Positions 33,180 through 42,364 are shown, counted from the first letter of the stretch. The stretch: DNA of 64,000 nt from Lachnospiraceae bacterium 3-1 (GCA_000403255.2 KE159571.1:468111-532110), one strand, 5' to 3'. The notes: generated from the sequence alone by a model not told the origin. Translations and numbers: made by a program.

Positions 33180-33475
33180 CATACATCCATTATTTTCTTT
33201 GTATGTAGGATTAGAATCAATTGCACCATCTGGACACAACTATTCACAATTCACTATTCCTTTCAATTTGTCAGCGCCCATATCTGTGCATACAATGATG
33301 GATTCGCCTGCCAAAACCAAACCTTCTGTTCCATCGTCTTCAATAATTTCTGTATCTTCATGCAAGGCAACACATCCCCATACTACATTTGGTAATTGTA
33401 ATTGATTTGGTGCAATAGAATACTCATCTAAATTTCCATCGAAAAATTCATCAAGTTAATAATGGAAATTCATTT
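33180..33475 (-). pseudogene. degenerate small-protein ORF with two in-frame stops
   Basis: AGAAGGA precedes an ATG that reads MKMNFHY, TAA, then LDEFFDGNLDEYSIAPNQLQ, LPNVVWGCVALHEDTEIIED, DGTEGLVLAGESIIVCTDMG, VNCE, a second stop, and LCPDGAIDSNPTYKENNGCM. The open stretch is protein-like, acidic and Cys-containing and lies 5' of the membrane-protein pseudogene on the same strand. I do not recognise it. The order, small acidic/Cys peptide then small membrane protein, would suit a peptide plus immunity or export pair, but that is a guess. Confidence 0.4.
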
Positions 33476-33534
33476 TCATTTCCTTCTAAAATATGTTTAA
33501 AGATATCTAGTACATCGAATAATTAATAACTAGC

Positions 33535-34220
33535 CTAATTAATATTCGATTTTACACCAACTTTTACAGCTTCATCCTGACTGATTTCATCCATTTTATA
33601 AGCCCAATGACAAACAACTGGTTCCCTGTTGACCTCTTCAAAATATAGATATATGCGTTCAGCAAGTTCCTCTTTTGATTTGACACGGATTCTTTTTAGC
33701 ATCTGCTTTGTCATCTTGCTGAAGAAACTTTTTATCATATTTAACCAAGATCCGTGTGTAGGCGTAAATACAAAGACAAACCGGCCCTCAGGACATGTTG
33801 TAAGATAGTTTTTTGTCTCCTTGGACTTGTGGGCAGAATGGTTATCGCATATGATTCGTATCACATCCCCTTCTGGATATTTATTGTCCAGTTTCTTCAA
33901 CAGGTTGATAAAATCCGAACTCTTATGGCTCTCGCTGACCAGAGGGATTGCTTCCCCTGTCAGCAGGTCATCCCCTGTCGTCGCAATTGCCTGTATGCCA
34001 GGCTTTTCATCGCAGGAAACTGTATGGACAACAACCCCGTCCTCCGAAATAATTACACTGCCATCTTCGTTAAACTGTAAGGATATCGGCTTATAAACCA
34101 AAAGTACATCATGCATTTTCTGTTCAAATTCGGGATCACGTTTTTCACAGTAATACTTAATTTTGAAAGGTTTAATTTCCGACCTGCCAAATTCCAATTT
34201 ATCTACTAACTGTTCTAACT
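33535..34220 (-). pseudogene. IS630-family transposase remnant (C-terminal part, catalytic Glu lost)
   Basis: Encodes the DDE domain of an IS630/Tc1-type transposase: KMHDVLLVYKPISLQFNEDG (truncated lead-in), Asp in VSCDEKPGIQAIA, Asp in IICDNHSAHKSKETKNYL, and HGSWLNMIKSFFSKMTKQML, where functional enzymes have Glu (LNMIE or LNQVE). So the third catalytic acid is Lys here. The N-terminal HTH half is missing; coding sense stops at ~34220, beside the left attachment site of the integrative element. A dead fragment. Confidence 0.85.
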
Positions 34221-34228
34221 TTCCTTAA

Positions 34229-34245
34229 TTTTCAAGGCTTTGCGG
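34229..34245. repeat. left attachment site (attL) core
   Basis: 17-bp core TTTTCAAGGCTTTGCGG, differing at one base from the copy at 49622. About 45 bp inside lies TTTTTGCCCTTATGAG, repeated just inside the other end (near 49532), probably an integrase arm site. Confidence 0.75.
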
Positions 34246-34338
34246 TATGCCTGACCTCAAAATATGTATCCTTTTCCCTTGTTTTTGCCCTTATGAGCAG
34301 ATTACAAGGGAAAGTTTTTCTTATTCAGTTTTTATTGC

Positions 34339-35637
34339 TTAACTCATTCCCACAACCTTATCCAATAGCTTTGCGGAATCCCGCTTCGCCTCCCTTGTGG
34401 CGTGTGCATAGACATTCATTGTAGTGCTTACGTCCGAATGTCCTAAAAGTTCCTGCACGTCTTTTGGCTGCGCCCCGTTTGATAACAGGTTCGTCGTGTA
34501 AGTATGCCTTAATGTGTGGAAGTGGAACCCCTCTAACTCCGGCACTTTCCTTGCCGCTGTCCTGCAGGCTGTTTCTACGGTGGCAGGAAGTTCCAGACAG
34601 CCATCTTCCCTCAGACATACAAAGGAGATTTCCGTATAATCCTCCGGCACATCCTCTGTCATTGACAGATTGTAATACTCATAATGTACCCTATTCTTCT
34701 CTGTGACTTCCCTGTAAAAATTCCTATGGTAGAGTTCTCCATACTGCATACGGTTTTTAAGCTGCTGTTTCCTTGCTTTTTTCAAGATGTCAGCGAGGGC
34801 ATTGCCAAAATCAACAACCCGCACTTTCTTCCGCTTTGTAGGACCGATTTCATGTTTATGGGCAGCCCCGTTGTAACGGACGCTCCTGCGGACTGTTAGA
34901 TATTGTTCCTCGAGGTTGATATCCTGCCAAGTCAGTCCTGCCACTTCCCCAAGCCTAAGCCCTGTGAAATAGGCTATCTGTACAGGCAGGATTGCGTCTT
35001 TGCTGCGTTTTCCAAGCTGTGCAGTCAGTTTTTGGTACTGCTCAAATGACAGCGGCTTGACCTTGCCCGTTTCAGTATCCGTTTCCTCCGCAAACAAATC
35101 CATATCGTCCTTTTTGTGCCTCATTACCACATACTGCATGGGATTGAATGTGATGTACTGTTTCGGGAACACCGCAAATCGGAACGACTGCTGCAATACT
35201 GCGGAGAATGCCCTTACATAATCTTTGGAATACCCTTTGGAAACAAAATCTTCGATAGTGCCCCCAAAAGACATGATATCCATAAACTGCTGTAAATGCC
35301 CCGAAGTAACCGTTTTGAGTTTCCGTCTGCTTACAGGGTGTTGTTTCATGCGGTTGATTGCCTGTAAATAAGTACCGACAGTGCCATTGCTTAATGTGCC
35401 TGTCTTTAATTCTTCCTCCGCCCATGTGTCAAGTAACTGTCCAAGGGTGATATTGTCCGCTTTTGCAATGAATTTCTTTTCCTCATAGTCCTCCATTGCC
35501 TGCCTTAGTAGCTTTTCCGTTTCGCTTTTGCTTTCTGTTCCTGCACATTCTTTCTGTACCAAGTTACCGCTTGCGTCCTCCACATAGAAGCGGTAGTACC
35601 ATTTTTTACCTTTCTTCCGTACTGATCCTTTTGCCAT
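34339..35637 (-). CDS. int: tyrosine integrase (Tn916-type)
   Basis: 432 residues. N-terminal arm-binding AP2-like start AKGSVRKKGKKWYYRFYVED, core-binding SAM-like domain at ~60-165, catalytic domain at ~190-425. The catalytic pentad: Arg in AYFTGLRLGEVAGLTW, His-x-x-Arg in FHTLRHTYTTNLLSNG, His in LLGHSDVSTTMNVYAH, with the nucleophile Tyr in NVYAH. The ATG at 35637 has AAAGGAG nine bases upstream; the longer frame only adds MRSLKGETI. It lies 93 bp from the left attachment core, reading outward. Confidence 0.93.
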   Translation of the reverse strand: MAKGSVRKKGKKWYYRFYVEDASGNLVQKECAGTESKSETEKLLRQAMEDYEEKKFIAKADNITLGQLLDTWAEEELKTGTLSNGTVGTYLQAINRMKQHPVSRRKLKTVTSGHLQQFMDIMSFGGTIEDFVSKGYSKDYVRAFSAVLQQSFRFAVFPKQYITFNPMQYVVMRHKKDDMDLFAEETDTETGKVKPLSFEQYQKLTAQLGKRSKDAILPVQIAYFTGLRLGEVAGLTWQDINLEEQYLTVRRSVRYNGAAHKHEIGPTKRKKVRVVDFGNALADILKKARKQQLKNRMQYGELYHRNFYREVTEKNRVHYEYYNLSMTEDVPEDYTEISFVCLREDGCLELPATVETACRTAARKVPELEGFHFHTLRHTYTTNLLSNGAQPKDVQELLGHSDVSTTMNVYAHATREAKRDSAKLLDKVVGMS

Positions 35638-35755
35638 AATCGTTTCTCCTTTCAATGAACGCATTTTAAGCGTATGTAATCATTGAACAGATATGGCAGT
35701 CGGAACTGATGGAATGCTTTCTGAAAATAAGGATAGCATAAAATTTGCTGTCCCG

Positions 35756-36376
35756 CTATACCGAATCGGAATCTTCCCCTGATAAAAGACCGGAAAGCCT
35801 TGCAGCGGCGGCGTCAGGGTTTTTGGAGTAGAGCCTCACTATGTCGCCCATATCATTAAGGGCATTTACGGTGTGGGTAATCTCCCGCAGGAACATGATT
35901 TCATTATATTCCCTGTCCGATTCAAATCCCATTGTCTTTGCAAGCTTTGCGCTTTCCCTGTTGCCCTTAAACTTCCTGCACGCAAGGCGGAACGAATCCA
36001 CGAACAATTCATATTCCTGCAGCATCAGCAGCAACAGGTCTTTTGAAAAGTCTGATTCGGAAGTTTCCATGTCATAGGGCAGCTTTGAAAGAATGGAGGA
36101 CATGGCATCACGGATTAACATTTCCTTTTTATCCGTAATGTCAGATTCGTATTCCTCTGTTTCGCCTTTTAACCACTCTATGGAAACATGGAGTGCGTCT
36201 GCCAGACCGTCAAGGACAAGTTTCTTGGTGTTGTCAATCGTTCCTGCCTCGTACCGCTGAATGGTGGATGCGGTGACGCCCATTTTTTCGGCAACATAGG
36301 GCTGGTTGACGCCCAGTTCCAGTCTCCGCTGTTTTGCCCTGCCGCCGATTATCCGGCGCAGCTCTTTGTCTTTCAT
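35756..36376 (-). CDS. XRE-family regulator of the integrative element
   Basis: 206 residues. HTH at ~5-70: RAKQRRLELGVNQPYVAEKM, then GVTASTIQRYEAGTIDNTKK, and the usual ALHVSIEWLKG end. The C-terminal ~130 residues are helical (FRLACRKFKGNRESAKLAKT, IMFLREITHTVNALNDMGDI) and may sense a signal or oligomerise. GGAGG is eight bases before the ATG. It is divergent from the excisionase gene, so it probably represses excision in the way of a phage repressor; that role is inferred from position. Confidence 0.85.
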   Translation of the reverse strand: MKDKELRRIIGGRAKQRRLELGVNQPYVAEKMGVTASTIQRYEAGTIDNTKKLVLDGLADALHVSIEWLKGETEEYESDITDKKEMLIRDAMSSILSKLPYDMETSESDFSKDLLLLMLQEYELFVDSFRLACRKFKGNRESAKLAKTMGFESDREYNEIMFLREITHTVNALNDMGDIVRLYSKNPDAAAARLSGLLSGEDSDSV

Positions 36377-36550
36377 GTTGGATTTCCTCCTTTATCGGTA
36401 TGGTCAGAGTATACCATACCAAAGCCTTTATTGCAATATGCAAGTTAAAAATAATTCTTAAAATCACATAACGCTTGACAAAGAAATATAAATGATGTAT
36501 AGTAAGCATACTATAAAATTGCATAATGCAATTTGAGAGGAGGAGAATGA

Positions 36551-36781
36551 ATGACAGAAATGAAGATTGCCCTTTCGATTGAGGAGGCGGCAGACTACAC
36601 AGGCATCGGTCGGAACACACTAAGGAAACTGGTAGAGTGGAATAAGCTCCCTGTATTGAAAGTGGGGAGAAAGGCACTTATCAAAAAGGACATTCTGGAA
36701 CTGTTTATGACTGTCAATGAGGGAAGGGATTTGAGGGACAAGGGCAATGTCAAAGCAGTAACAAGAAAATCGGCTGTATAA
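36551..36781 (+). CDS. xis: excisionase (Xis, MerR-like HTH)
   Basis: 76 residues: ALSIEEAADYTGIGRNTLRK, then LVEWNKLPVLKVGRKALIKK, DILELFM. This is the winged helix of Tn916-type excisionases. AGGAGGAG lies six bases before the ATG. It directs the integrase to excise the element. An inverted TTGCATAATGCAA-like stretch (36519-36532) in the divergent promoter region could be the operator of the neighbouring repressor. Confidence 0.88.
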   Translation: MTEMKIALSIEEAADYTGIGRNTLRKLVEWNKLPVLKVGRKALIKKDILELFMTVNEGRDLRDKGNVKAVTRKSAV

Positions 36782-36802
36782 AAGGCAGGCGCATGGTGGC
36801 AG

Positions 36803-36952
36803 TGAACTTAAAAAATGCAATCATTTTTGGAAAATGAACTCAAAAAATGCAGTCACTTTTGAAGAATGAACTTAAAAAGTAAGTTCACTGAAAAAACTGT
36901 GATATAGGTTCCATAAAAAATGAACTTAAAAAGTGCAATCATTTTGAAGAAA
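36803..36952. repeat. iteron-like direct repeats (four copies, 32-bp period)
   Basis: Four direct copies begin with TGAACT(T/C)AAAAA at 36803, 36835, 36867 and 36921. The first three are exactly 32 bp apart; copies 1, 2 and 4 continue with TGCA(A/G)TCA(T/C)TTTTG. They occupy the leader of the mobilization gene. Regular direct repeats of this size are typical of replication-initiator or accessory-protein binding sites, but no Rep gene is present. Confidence 0.7.
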
Positions 36953-37134
36953 ATCAGTTGACCGCCGGCAACAGCAGAAATGCAATTCAGCATAACCCGT
37001 ATATTGGGTACAGATAAGGATAACAGGGACGGGCAGAAATAAAAGGATTGCCAATAAAATAAGCATTGAACAGCCGGAAAACTGTTTCCAATATGCTGAA
37101 AGCACATTTCACTGGATACCCTCGGAGAGCCCCC

Positions 37135-37218
37135 GCAGTATTGGCGAGGGCAATGGAACATTGACTTTGACAATACTGCTAGGGGGTTATCATCTATGGC
37201 GGAGCCAAGATGATAACC
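37135..37218. other. candidate oriT of the MobV relaxase
   Basis: Two nested inverted repeats lie just upstream of the relaxase gene: GCAGTATTG (37135-37143) with CAATACTGC (37171-37179), and GGTTATCATCT (37185-37195) with AGATGATAACC (37208-37218). MobV/Pre recombinases nick beside such repeats 5' of their own gene. The remaining ~180 bp between the iterons and this site show no gene. Confidence 0.65.
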
Positions 37219-37250
37219 GCACTGCTCCAACATGAAATCAGGGAGGAAAC

Positions 37251-38531
37251 ATGGGAGAGATTTCTTTCAGCAACCACATCAGCAACAAGAAAAGCGCAAT
37301 CAACAGCAAGACAAAACTCGCAGGAGTAGCAAAACACAATCTGAGGAAATACCACTCGCAGGATTACAGCAGGGATAACATCACGCTTCTTTATGGGACA
37401 ACGAACCTCATGCAGGACGTGAAAAATGTATACCGCAAAGAGTTTGACGCCGCCCTGCAAGAATACAATGCAAAGCAGACAAGACCGGAAAGACGGATTG
37501 GCGATTATTTTGAGCATGTGTCCGAAACGGAACAGGACATGGCGGTGGAAGTCATCATACAATGCGGGGATAAAAAATTCTGGGAACAGAACAGCGGTGA
37601 CAAAATATTTATGAAACAGGTCTATAAGCAGCTCCTTTTAAAGCTGCAGGAGTATCTGCCAGATTTTAAGATTGCCAATGCGGTAATTCATTTTGATGAG
37701 GCAAGCCCGCACATGCACGTTGTAGGTGTTCCGGTAGGGAGAGGGTTTAAGCGTGGCTTGTCAACAAAAGTATCAAAGCGATCTGTATTCACGCCCCAAG
37801 TCCTGTCAGAAGTTTTGCAGGATAAAATGCGGGCAGACGCCAACCACTATATGAAAGCCATCTTCCAACAGGAAGTAAAGGAAAAGAAAAAGGGGAAAAA
37901 CCATGATTTGACGGTTGCGGAATACAAAGTTGCAAAAGAGGAAGAAAAGATTGAAAAACTGTCAACGGATAAAATAGGATTGGAGGCTGACATTCTTGTC
38001 CTGAACCATCAGAAATCCATTACGCAGAAAAAATTAGAGGAACTGGACGGGGAGATTGAAAGTTCCAATATCTTCCTAAAAGCGCTCAGACAGATAAAGC
38101 AGTTTATTCAGTCATATCTACCCTTTGCGCCGCTGATTGAGGAATTTGCGAACCATGTGGAGCGTGGGGCGGATATAGAGGCAGGAAACAGCTTTCGGGG
38201 GCTGTTTACCGCACTTGGGGAACTGCTCAATTCATTTAAGGAAATCATCATGGACGGACTGTGCTGGTTTCCCCGCCTTATGCGGTGGCAGACCTCAAAG
38301 GGCGAAGTTTCCCCTGTATTTGAAGATAACAGAAATAAAGGCTATTACTACCGGCTGAAATCCTATATGGATATCCATACAAGGCAGGAATACCCAAAGG
38401 AACTGATACAGCCGGAAATCAAGCCGGAAAACCGCACAGGCACAATAGAGCAGTTGGCGCAGAATGTGGAGGCTGTCGAAAAACAGGTACAGCTTATGGG
38501 TGTATGGATGCATCAAAATCATAAGCGTTAA
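37251..38531 (+). CDS. MobV/Pre-family relaxase
   Basis: 426 residues. The N-terminal relaxase domain has GEISFSNHISNKKSAINSKT, then NLMQDVKNVYRKEFD and the metal/His motif VIHFDEASPHMHVVGVPVG, diagnostic of plasmid-recombination (Pre/Mob) enzymes. A coiled-coil middle follows (~220-290: KEEEKIEKLSTDKIGLEADI), then a less conserved tail (GLCWFPRLMRWQTSKGEVSP). It nicks oriT and leads the single strand out with the help of a co-resident conjugation system. GGAGG lies five bases before the ATG. This is a different relaxase family from the two MobA-type copies flanking the element. Confidence 0.9.
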   Translation: MGEISFSNHISNKKSAINSKTKLAGVAKHNLRKYHSQDYSRDNITLLYGTTNLMQDVKNVYRKEFDAALQEYNAKQTRPERRIGDYFEHVSETEQDMAVEVIIQCGDKKFWEQNSGDKIFMKQVYKQLLLKLQEYLPDFKIANAVIHFDEASPHMHVVGVPVGRGFKRGLSTKVSKRSVFTPQVLSEVLQDKMRADANHYMKAIFQQEVKEKKKGKNHDLTVAEYKVAKEEEKIEKLSTDKIGLEADILVLNHQKSITQKKLEELDGEIESSNIFLKALRQIKQFIQSYLPFAPLIEEFANHVERGADIEAGNSFRGLFTALGELLNSFKEIIMDGLCWFPRLMRWQTSKGEVSPVFEDNRNKGYYYRLKSYMDIHTRQEYPKELIQPEIKPENRTGTIEQLAQNVEAVEKQVQLMGVWMHQNHKR

Positions 38532-38631
38532 AGTTGGCAAATTTTAAAATAGCAGGTTTAAATTCAAAATCGAAATGTTTCAAGAAGTACCTGTATTTGT
38601 AAAAAAGAGAGCAAGATAGTATAAATTCTTA

Positions 38632-38688
38632 TTCCAACTTTATTCCCAATGTGTTATAATTAAAAAAATTGGGAATAAAGTTGGAAAT
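38632..38688. promoter_or_regulatory. perfect 19-bp inverted repeat enclosing a promoter
   Basis: TTCCAACTTTATTCCCAAT (38632-38650) and its exact complement (38668-38686) flank a 17-base spacer containing TGTTATAAT, an extended -10 with hexamer at 38655-38660. The start codon follows 27 bases later. A dimeric or tetrameric repressor spanning both arms would shut the promoter; the winged-HTH protein encoded next is the natural candidate. Confidence 0.75.
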
Positions 38689-38712
38689 AAATCCGTATCG
38701 AGGAGATTGTCA

Positions 38713-40080
38713 ATGGATATAAAACAGATTGTATTAGATTTATGTGCCACGAATGATGAACAGGAATGGTTTGAATTTAAAGAGAATTGGTTTCAGCCGG
38801 AAACATTAGGAGAGTATGTTTCCGCGTTATCAAACGCTGCAGCGTTCCACTATAAAAAATATGCTTATTTTGTATGGGGAGTTAAAGATGAGAATCATAA
38901 AATAGTTGGGACGACATTCAACCAATATTGCGACTACAATAAAGAACCATATCAGAATTATCTGGCCAGAAATCTTTCTCCGAGCCTGAATTTTTCTTTT
39001 GAGGAAATTGAAATTCAGCAAAAGAGAGTTGTTGTATTGGTTATACCTGCGGCTTTTGAGATACCTACTGCATTTAAGGAAAAGCGGTATATAAGGATTG
39101 GTTCATCGAAATGCAATATCAAAGACTATCCTAAGAGGGAGATTGAACTTTTTAAAATACTTGATGGAAGAACAGAAACCATAGAAACGATTCCAGCAAA
39201 ATATCAGGAACTTACTTTCCAAAAACTGTTTGGATATTATGGATCGAAGGGAATTGTTTTAAATGATAAGACCTTTATAAAAAATTTAGGTCTGCGCAAT
39301 GAAGAAGGACAATTTAATTTATTAGCGCAGCTGCTTTCGGATGATTCTCATTTTCCTCTCAGAGTATCTATATTCGAGGGAAAAACCAAAGGAACAAATC
39401 TGTTTTCAGTCAGGGAGTTCGGAAACAATTGTCTTTTATACAGTTTGGACGAGTTATTGCGATATGGTGATGTGCTGAATATCATACAGGCAGACGAAAC
39501 AGATCGGGTTGTGGAAAGGAAAGAGGTGCCGCTGTTTGATAACAAGGCATTTCGGGAAGCAATCATCAATGCTGTCCTGCATAACAAATGGACAGAGGGA
39601 AACGAACCGATGATTTCCGTTTTTTCTGACAGGATAGAAATCTTATCAAGAGGCTCCCTGCCGCCGGCACAGACAATGGAGGGCTTTTATCTGGGGGAAT
39701 CTGTCCCTGTGAATGAAAAGCTGTCGGAAATTTTTCTGCAATTGCATATCAGTGAAAAATCAGGGCGAGGAGTCCCTAAAATAACGGAAATTTATGGTAA
39801 AGAGGCGTTTGCATTTCGAGAAAATTCAATTGTTGTAACAATACCATTGAAAAAAATCAAAAAAGCCTCAAATAAAGTCGGGAATAAAAAGCCATTAAAT
39901 GCAAGAAGAAGGACAATTTTGACAGAAATGAGGGATAATCCCAACATAACGGCTGAAGAACTTCGCAAAATCTTAGGAATTAGCAAAACGGCTGTAGATA
40001 ACAATATTTCATTTCTGCGTGAAAATGGCTATATTGAGAGAGTAGGATCGAAAAAAGCAGGATATTGGAATGTGTTATAA
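38713..40080 (+). CDS. AlbA/Schlafen-type ATP-binding regulator with winged HTH
   Basis: About 455 residues. AlbA_2 (Schlafen-like) domain at ~5-130: DEQEWFEFKENWFQPETLGE, YVSALSNAAAF, KYAYFVWGVKDENHKIVGTT. A middle linker leads to a GHKL-type ATP-binding HATPase_c_4 domain at ~275-380: FREAIINAVLHNKWTEGNEP, MISVFSDRIEILSRGSLPP, EKSGRGVPKITEIYG. A C-terminal winged HTH follows (TAEELRKILGISKTAVDNNI, SFLRENGYIERVG). ATG 38713 follows GAGGAGA. Such proteins act as transcription regulators or in phage defence. It sits under a perfect inverted repeat and immediately upstream of a type III R-M operon, which suggests it controls the island. Confidence 0.82.
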   Translation: MDIKQIVLDLCATNDEQEWFEFKENWFQPETLGEYVSALSNAAAFHYKKYAYFVWGVKDENHKIVGTTFNQYCDYNKEPYQNYLARNLSPSLNFSFEEIEIQQKRVVVLVIPAAFEIPTAFKEKRYIRIGSSKCNIKDYPKREIELFKILDGRTETIETIPAKYQELTFQKLFGYYGSKGIVLNDKTFIKNLGLRNEEGQFNLLAQLLSDDSHFPLRVSIFEGKTKGTNLFSVREFGNNCLLYSLDELLRYGDVLNIIQADETDRVVERKEVPLFDNKAFREAIINAVLHNKWTEGNEPMISVFSDRIEILSRGSLPPAQTMEGFYLGESVPVNEKLSEIFLQLHISEKSGRGVPKITEIYGKEAFAFRENSIVVTIPLKKIKKASNKVGNKKPLNARRRTILTEMRDNPNITAEELRKILGISKTAVDNNISFLRENGYIERVGSKKAGYWNVL

Positions 40081-40156
40081 GGAATCGAGATAGTTATAGT
40101 TCAACTATGTTGAACTGTAATCAGAGATAAAAAAATTAAAGGAGAACAACTGATTT

Positions 40157-42364
40157 ATGGCAGCAATTAATGATTTGATAGCTCAGATACAGGATGCTGA
40201 GCTTAGAAATAAGATAGAACAAGAAGTAAATCGAATGAACAAACAGAAGAAATTTGGTCTTGTTTTTGAAGAACACTTGCCAGAGTGTACACCATTATAT
40301 GAAATGCCTGTGAATTGCGGAAGCAATGTTGCATTAAAATCCGGAAATATCAATGACATTTATAGAGTAATTGCCATAAATAATGAAAAAGCATTATGCA
40401 TTAAAGAAGATGAGAAGGCAGAATGGAACATTGCTGACTTAGTGGTAGTTGCAAAATTTGGAGAGCCAATCTATCCATATTTGAAACAGATAGATAGCGT
40501 GTGCAATGCGCCTGACAGTGATTTATGGCATACATTGATTGAAGCGGACAATTATCATGCGCTGCAACTGCTAGAATATCTCTATGCGGAAAAGGTAGAT
40601 TGTATTTATATTGATCCGCCATATAATACGGGTGCGAAAGATTGGAAGTACAATAATGATTATGTGGATGGAAATGACAGTTACCGCCATAGTAAGTGGT
40701 TGAGTATGATGCATAAAAGGCTGCGACTGGCAAAAAAATTGCTCAATCCCAAAACAGGTGTCTTGATAGTTACGATTGATGAACATGAGGTGCATCATTT
40801 AAGAACGCTATTGGAAGATGTTTTTTCTGATTACTATATTCAGATGACTACGGATGTAATAAATCCAAAAGGAGTCACTCAAGGTCGATTTTCACGAGTT
40901 GAGGAGTATAACATCTTTTGTTTTGCATCTGATGCTTTTGTTGCGGAAAGCAATGATAATTTGCTTAACCTTCCGAAGGATAAAAAGTATCCTCGCTGGA
41001 AAGGATTATTGCGCTCTGGGACGGATGCGTTAAGAGCAGACCGCGAGAATATGTTTTATCCGGTTCTGATTGATGAGTCAATACAAAAAGTAGTTGCTGC
41101 AGGTGAACCATTGCCCATTAATTTTGCTCCAGACGTTGAGGAGAAAATAAATGGATATTCTGTGGCATGGCCAATTCGTGAAGATGGCAGTTGGGGAAGG
41201 TGGAGTGTTGGCGCTGACACCCTGAGTATGCTTATTGAAAAAGGATATGTTTCCTGTGGCAAGTATGATAAAAAAAGGAAAACATGGGGTATTACATATA
41301 TAAGCCAGCCCAATCAAAAAGCAATTGAAGAGGGAAAAATAATAATCACAGATAGGAATCCTATAACAGGTGTAGTTACTGTTGAATATGCAAGCAATGA
41401 AAACCGTGTCATTAAAACGGTTTGGCACCGAACTTCCCATGATGCAGGAGCATATGGTTCAGATATATTAACCGCAATAATTGGAAAGACAGATGCCTTT
41501 TCTTTCCCCAAATCATTGTATGCTGAACATGATTCCATAGCAACGATTGTTAGAAATAATAAAGAAGCTCTAATTATTGATTTTTTTGCTGGATCGGGTA
41601 CTACTCTGCATGCGGTCAATCTGCTGAATGCAGCAGACGGCGGACATCGCCGTTGCATTTTGGTTACAAACAATGAGGTATCGGATCAGGAAGCAAAAAT
41701 TCTAACAGAGCAAGGATATAAACCTGGCGATGAAGAATGGGAAAAACTCGGAATTGCCCATTCGGTTACTTGGCCTCGAACTGTTGGCAGTATTAAGGGA
41801 TGTGATATAAATGGTATTCCATTAAAGGGGAATTATGGGGTTGAATTTGAATTATATGAAGCAGATGATGAAATATCAGTTATATCGAAAACTAATGGAA
41901 AACCAATAAGAAAGACTGTTTATCGGAAAGTCAAATTTCAGCAATATCCTCGACTTGCTGATATAATGAAATCTGATGGTTTCTTGTCAAATGCAGTATT
42001 TTTTAATCTTGGTTTTTTAGATAAAACGACAGTATCTTTAGGCAGACAGTTTCGGGAACTTTTGCCGGTAATTTGGATGAAAGCAGGGGCAATAGGACCT
42101 TGTCCGTCACTTAATACTGAACAGCTTCCAACTATGATGATTTTATCAGAAAATAAGTTTGCGGTATTGTTAGATGAAAATTATTTTTCGGAATTTGAAG
42201 AAAAAGTTAATCAAGATTCCAGAATTGAAACAGTGTTTATTGTAACTGATTATGAAGCAGGATATCGTACTATGATACAAAATCTTGCTGTAGAAAATAC
42301 TTATCAGCTATATCGGGATTATCTTGACAATTTCAGAATTAACCAGGGGAGGAAGCAGGCATGA
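40157..42364 (+). CDS. type III restriction-modification methyltransferase (Mod)
   Basis: 735 residues. DNA adenine N6-methyltransferase of the beta class: catalytic motif IV DPPYNTG at ~152 comes before the AdoMet-binding motif DFFAGSGTTLHAV at ~475, which is the type III order. The target-recognition region lies in between (~200-450: WLSMMHKRLRLAKKLLNPKT, GVLIVTIDEHEVHHL, DIINPKG-like segment). The C-terminus is long, as in Mod subunits that bind Res. AAAGGAG precedes the ATG by 12 bases. Its stop overlaps the start of the next gene (ATGA). It methylates one strand of an asymmetric site, which cannot be predicted here. Confidence 0.92.
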   Translation: MAAINDLIAQIQDAELRNKIEQEVNRMNKQKKFGLVFEEHLPECTPLYEMPVNCGSNVALKSGNINDIYRVIAINNEKALCIKEDEKAEWNIADLVVVAKFGEPIYPYLKQIDSVCNAPDSDLWHTLIEADNYHALQLLEYLYAEKVDCIYIDPPYNTGAKDWKYNNDYVDGNDSYRHSKWLSMMHKRLRLAKKLLNPKTGVLIVTIDEHEVHHLRTLLEDVFSDYYIQMTTDVINPKGVTQGRFSRVEEYNIFCFASDAFVAESNDNLLNLPKDKKYPRWKGLLRSGTDALRADRENMFYPVLIDESIQKVVAAGEPLPINFAPDVEEKINGYSVAWPIREDGSWGRWSVGADTLSMLIEKGYVSCGKYDKKRKTWGITYISQPNQKAIEEGKIIITDRNPITGVVTVEYASNENRVIKTVWHRTSHDAGAYGSDILTAIIGKTDAFSFPKSLYAEHDSIATIVRNNKEALIIDFFAGSGTTLHAVNLLNAADGGHRRCILVTNNEVSDQEAKILTEQGYKPGDEEWEKLGIAHSVTWPRTVGSIKGCDINGIPLKGNYGVEFELYEADDEISVISKTNGKPIRKTVYRKVKFQQYPRLADIMKSDGFLSNAVFFNLGFLDKTTVSLGRQFRELLPVIWMKAGAIGPCPSLNTEQLPTMMILSENKFAVLLDENYFSEFEEKVNQDSRIETVFIVTDYEAGYRTMIQNLAVENTYQLYRDYLDNFRINQGRKQA

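Noticed and set aside
36803-36952. CRISPR array
   Set aside because: The copies are nearly contiguous with no unique spacers, vary in sequence, and no cas gene is near. Iteron-like repeats fit better.
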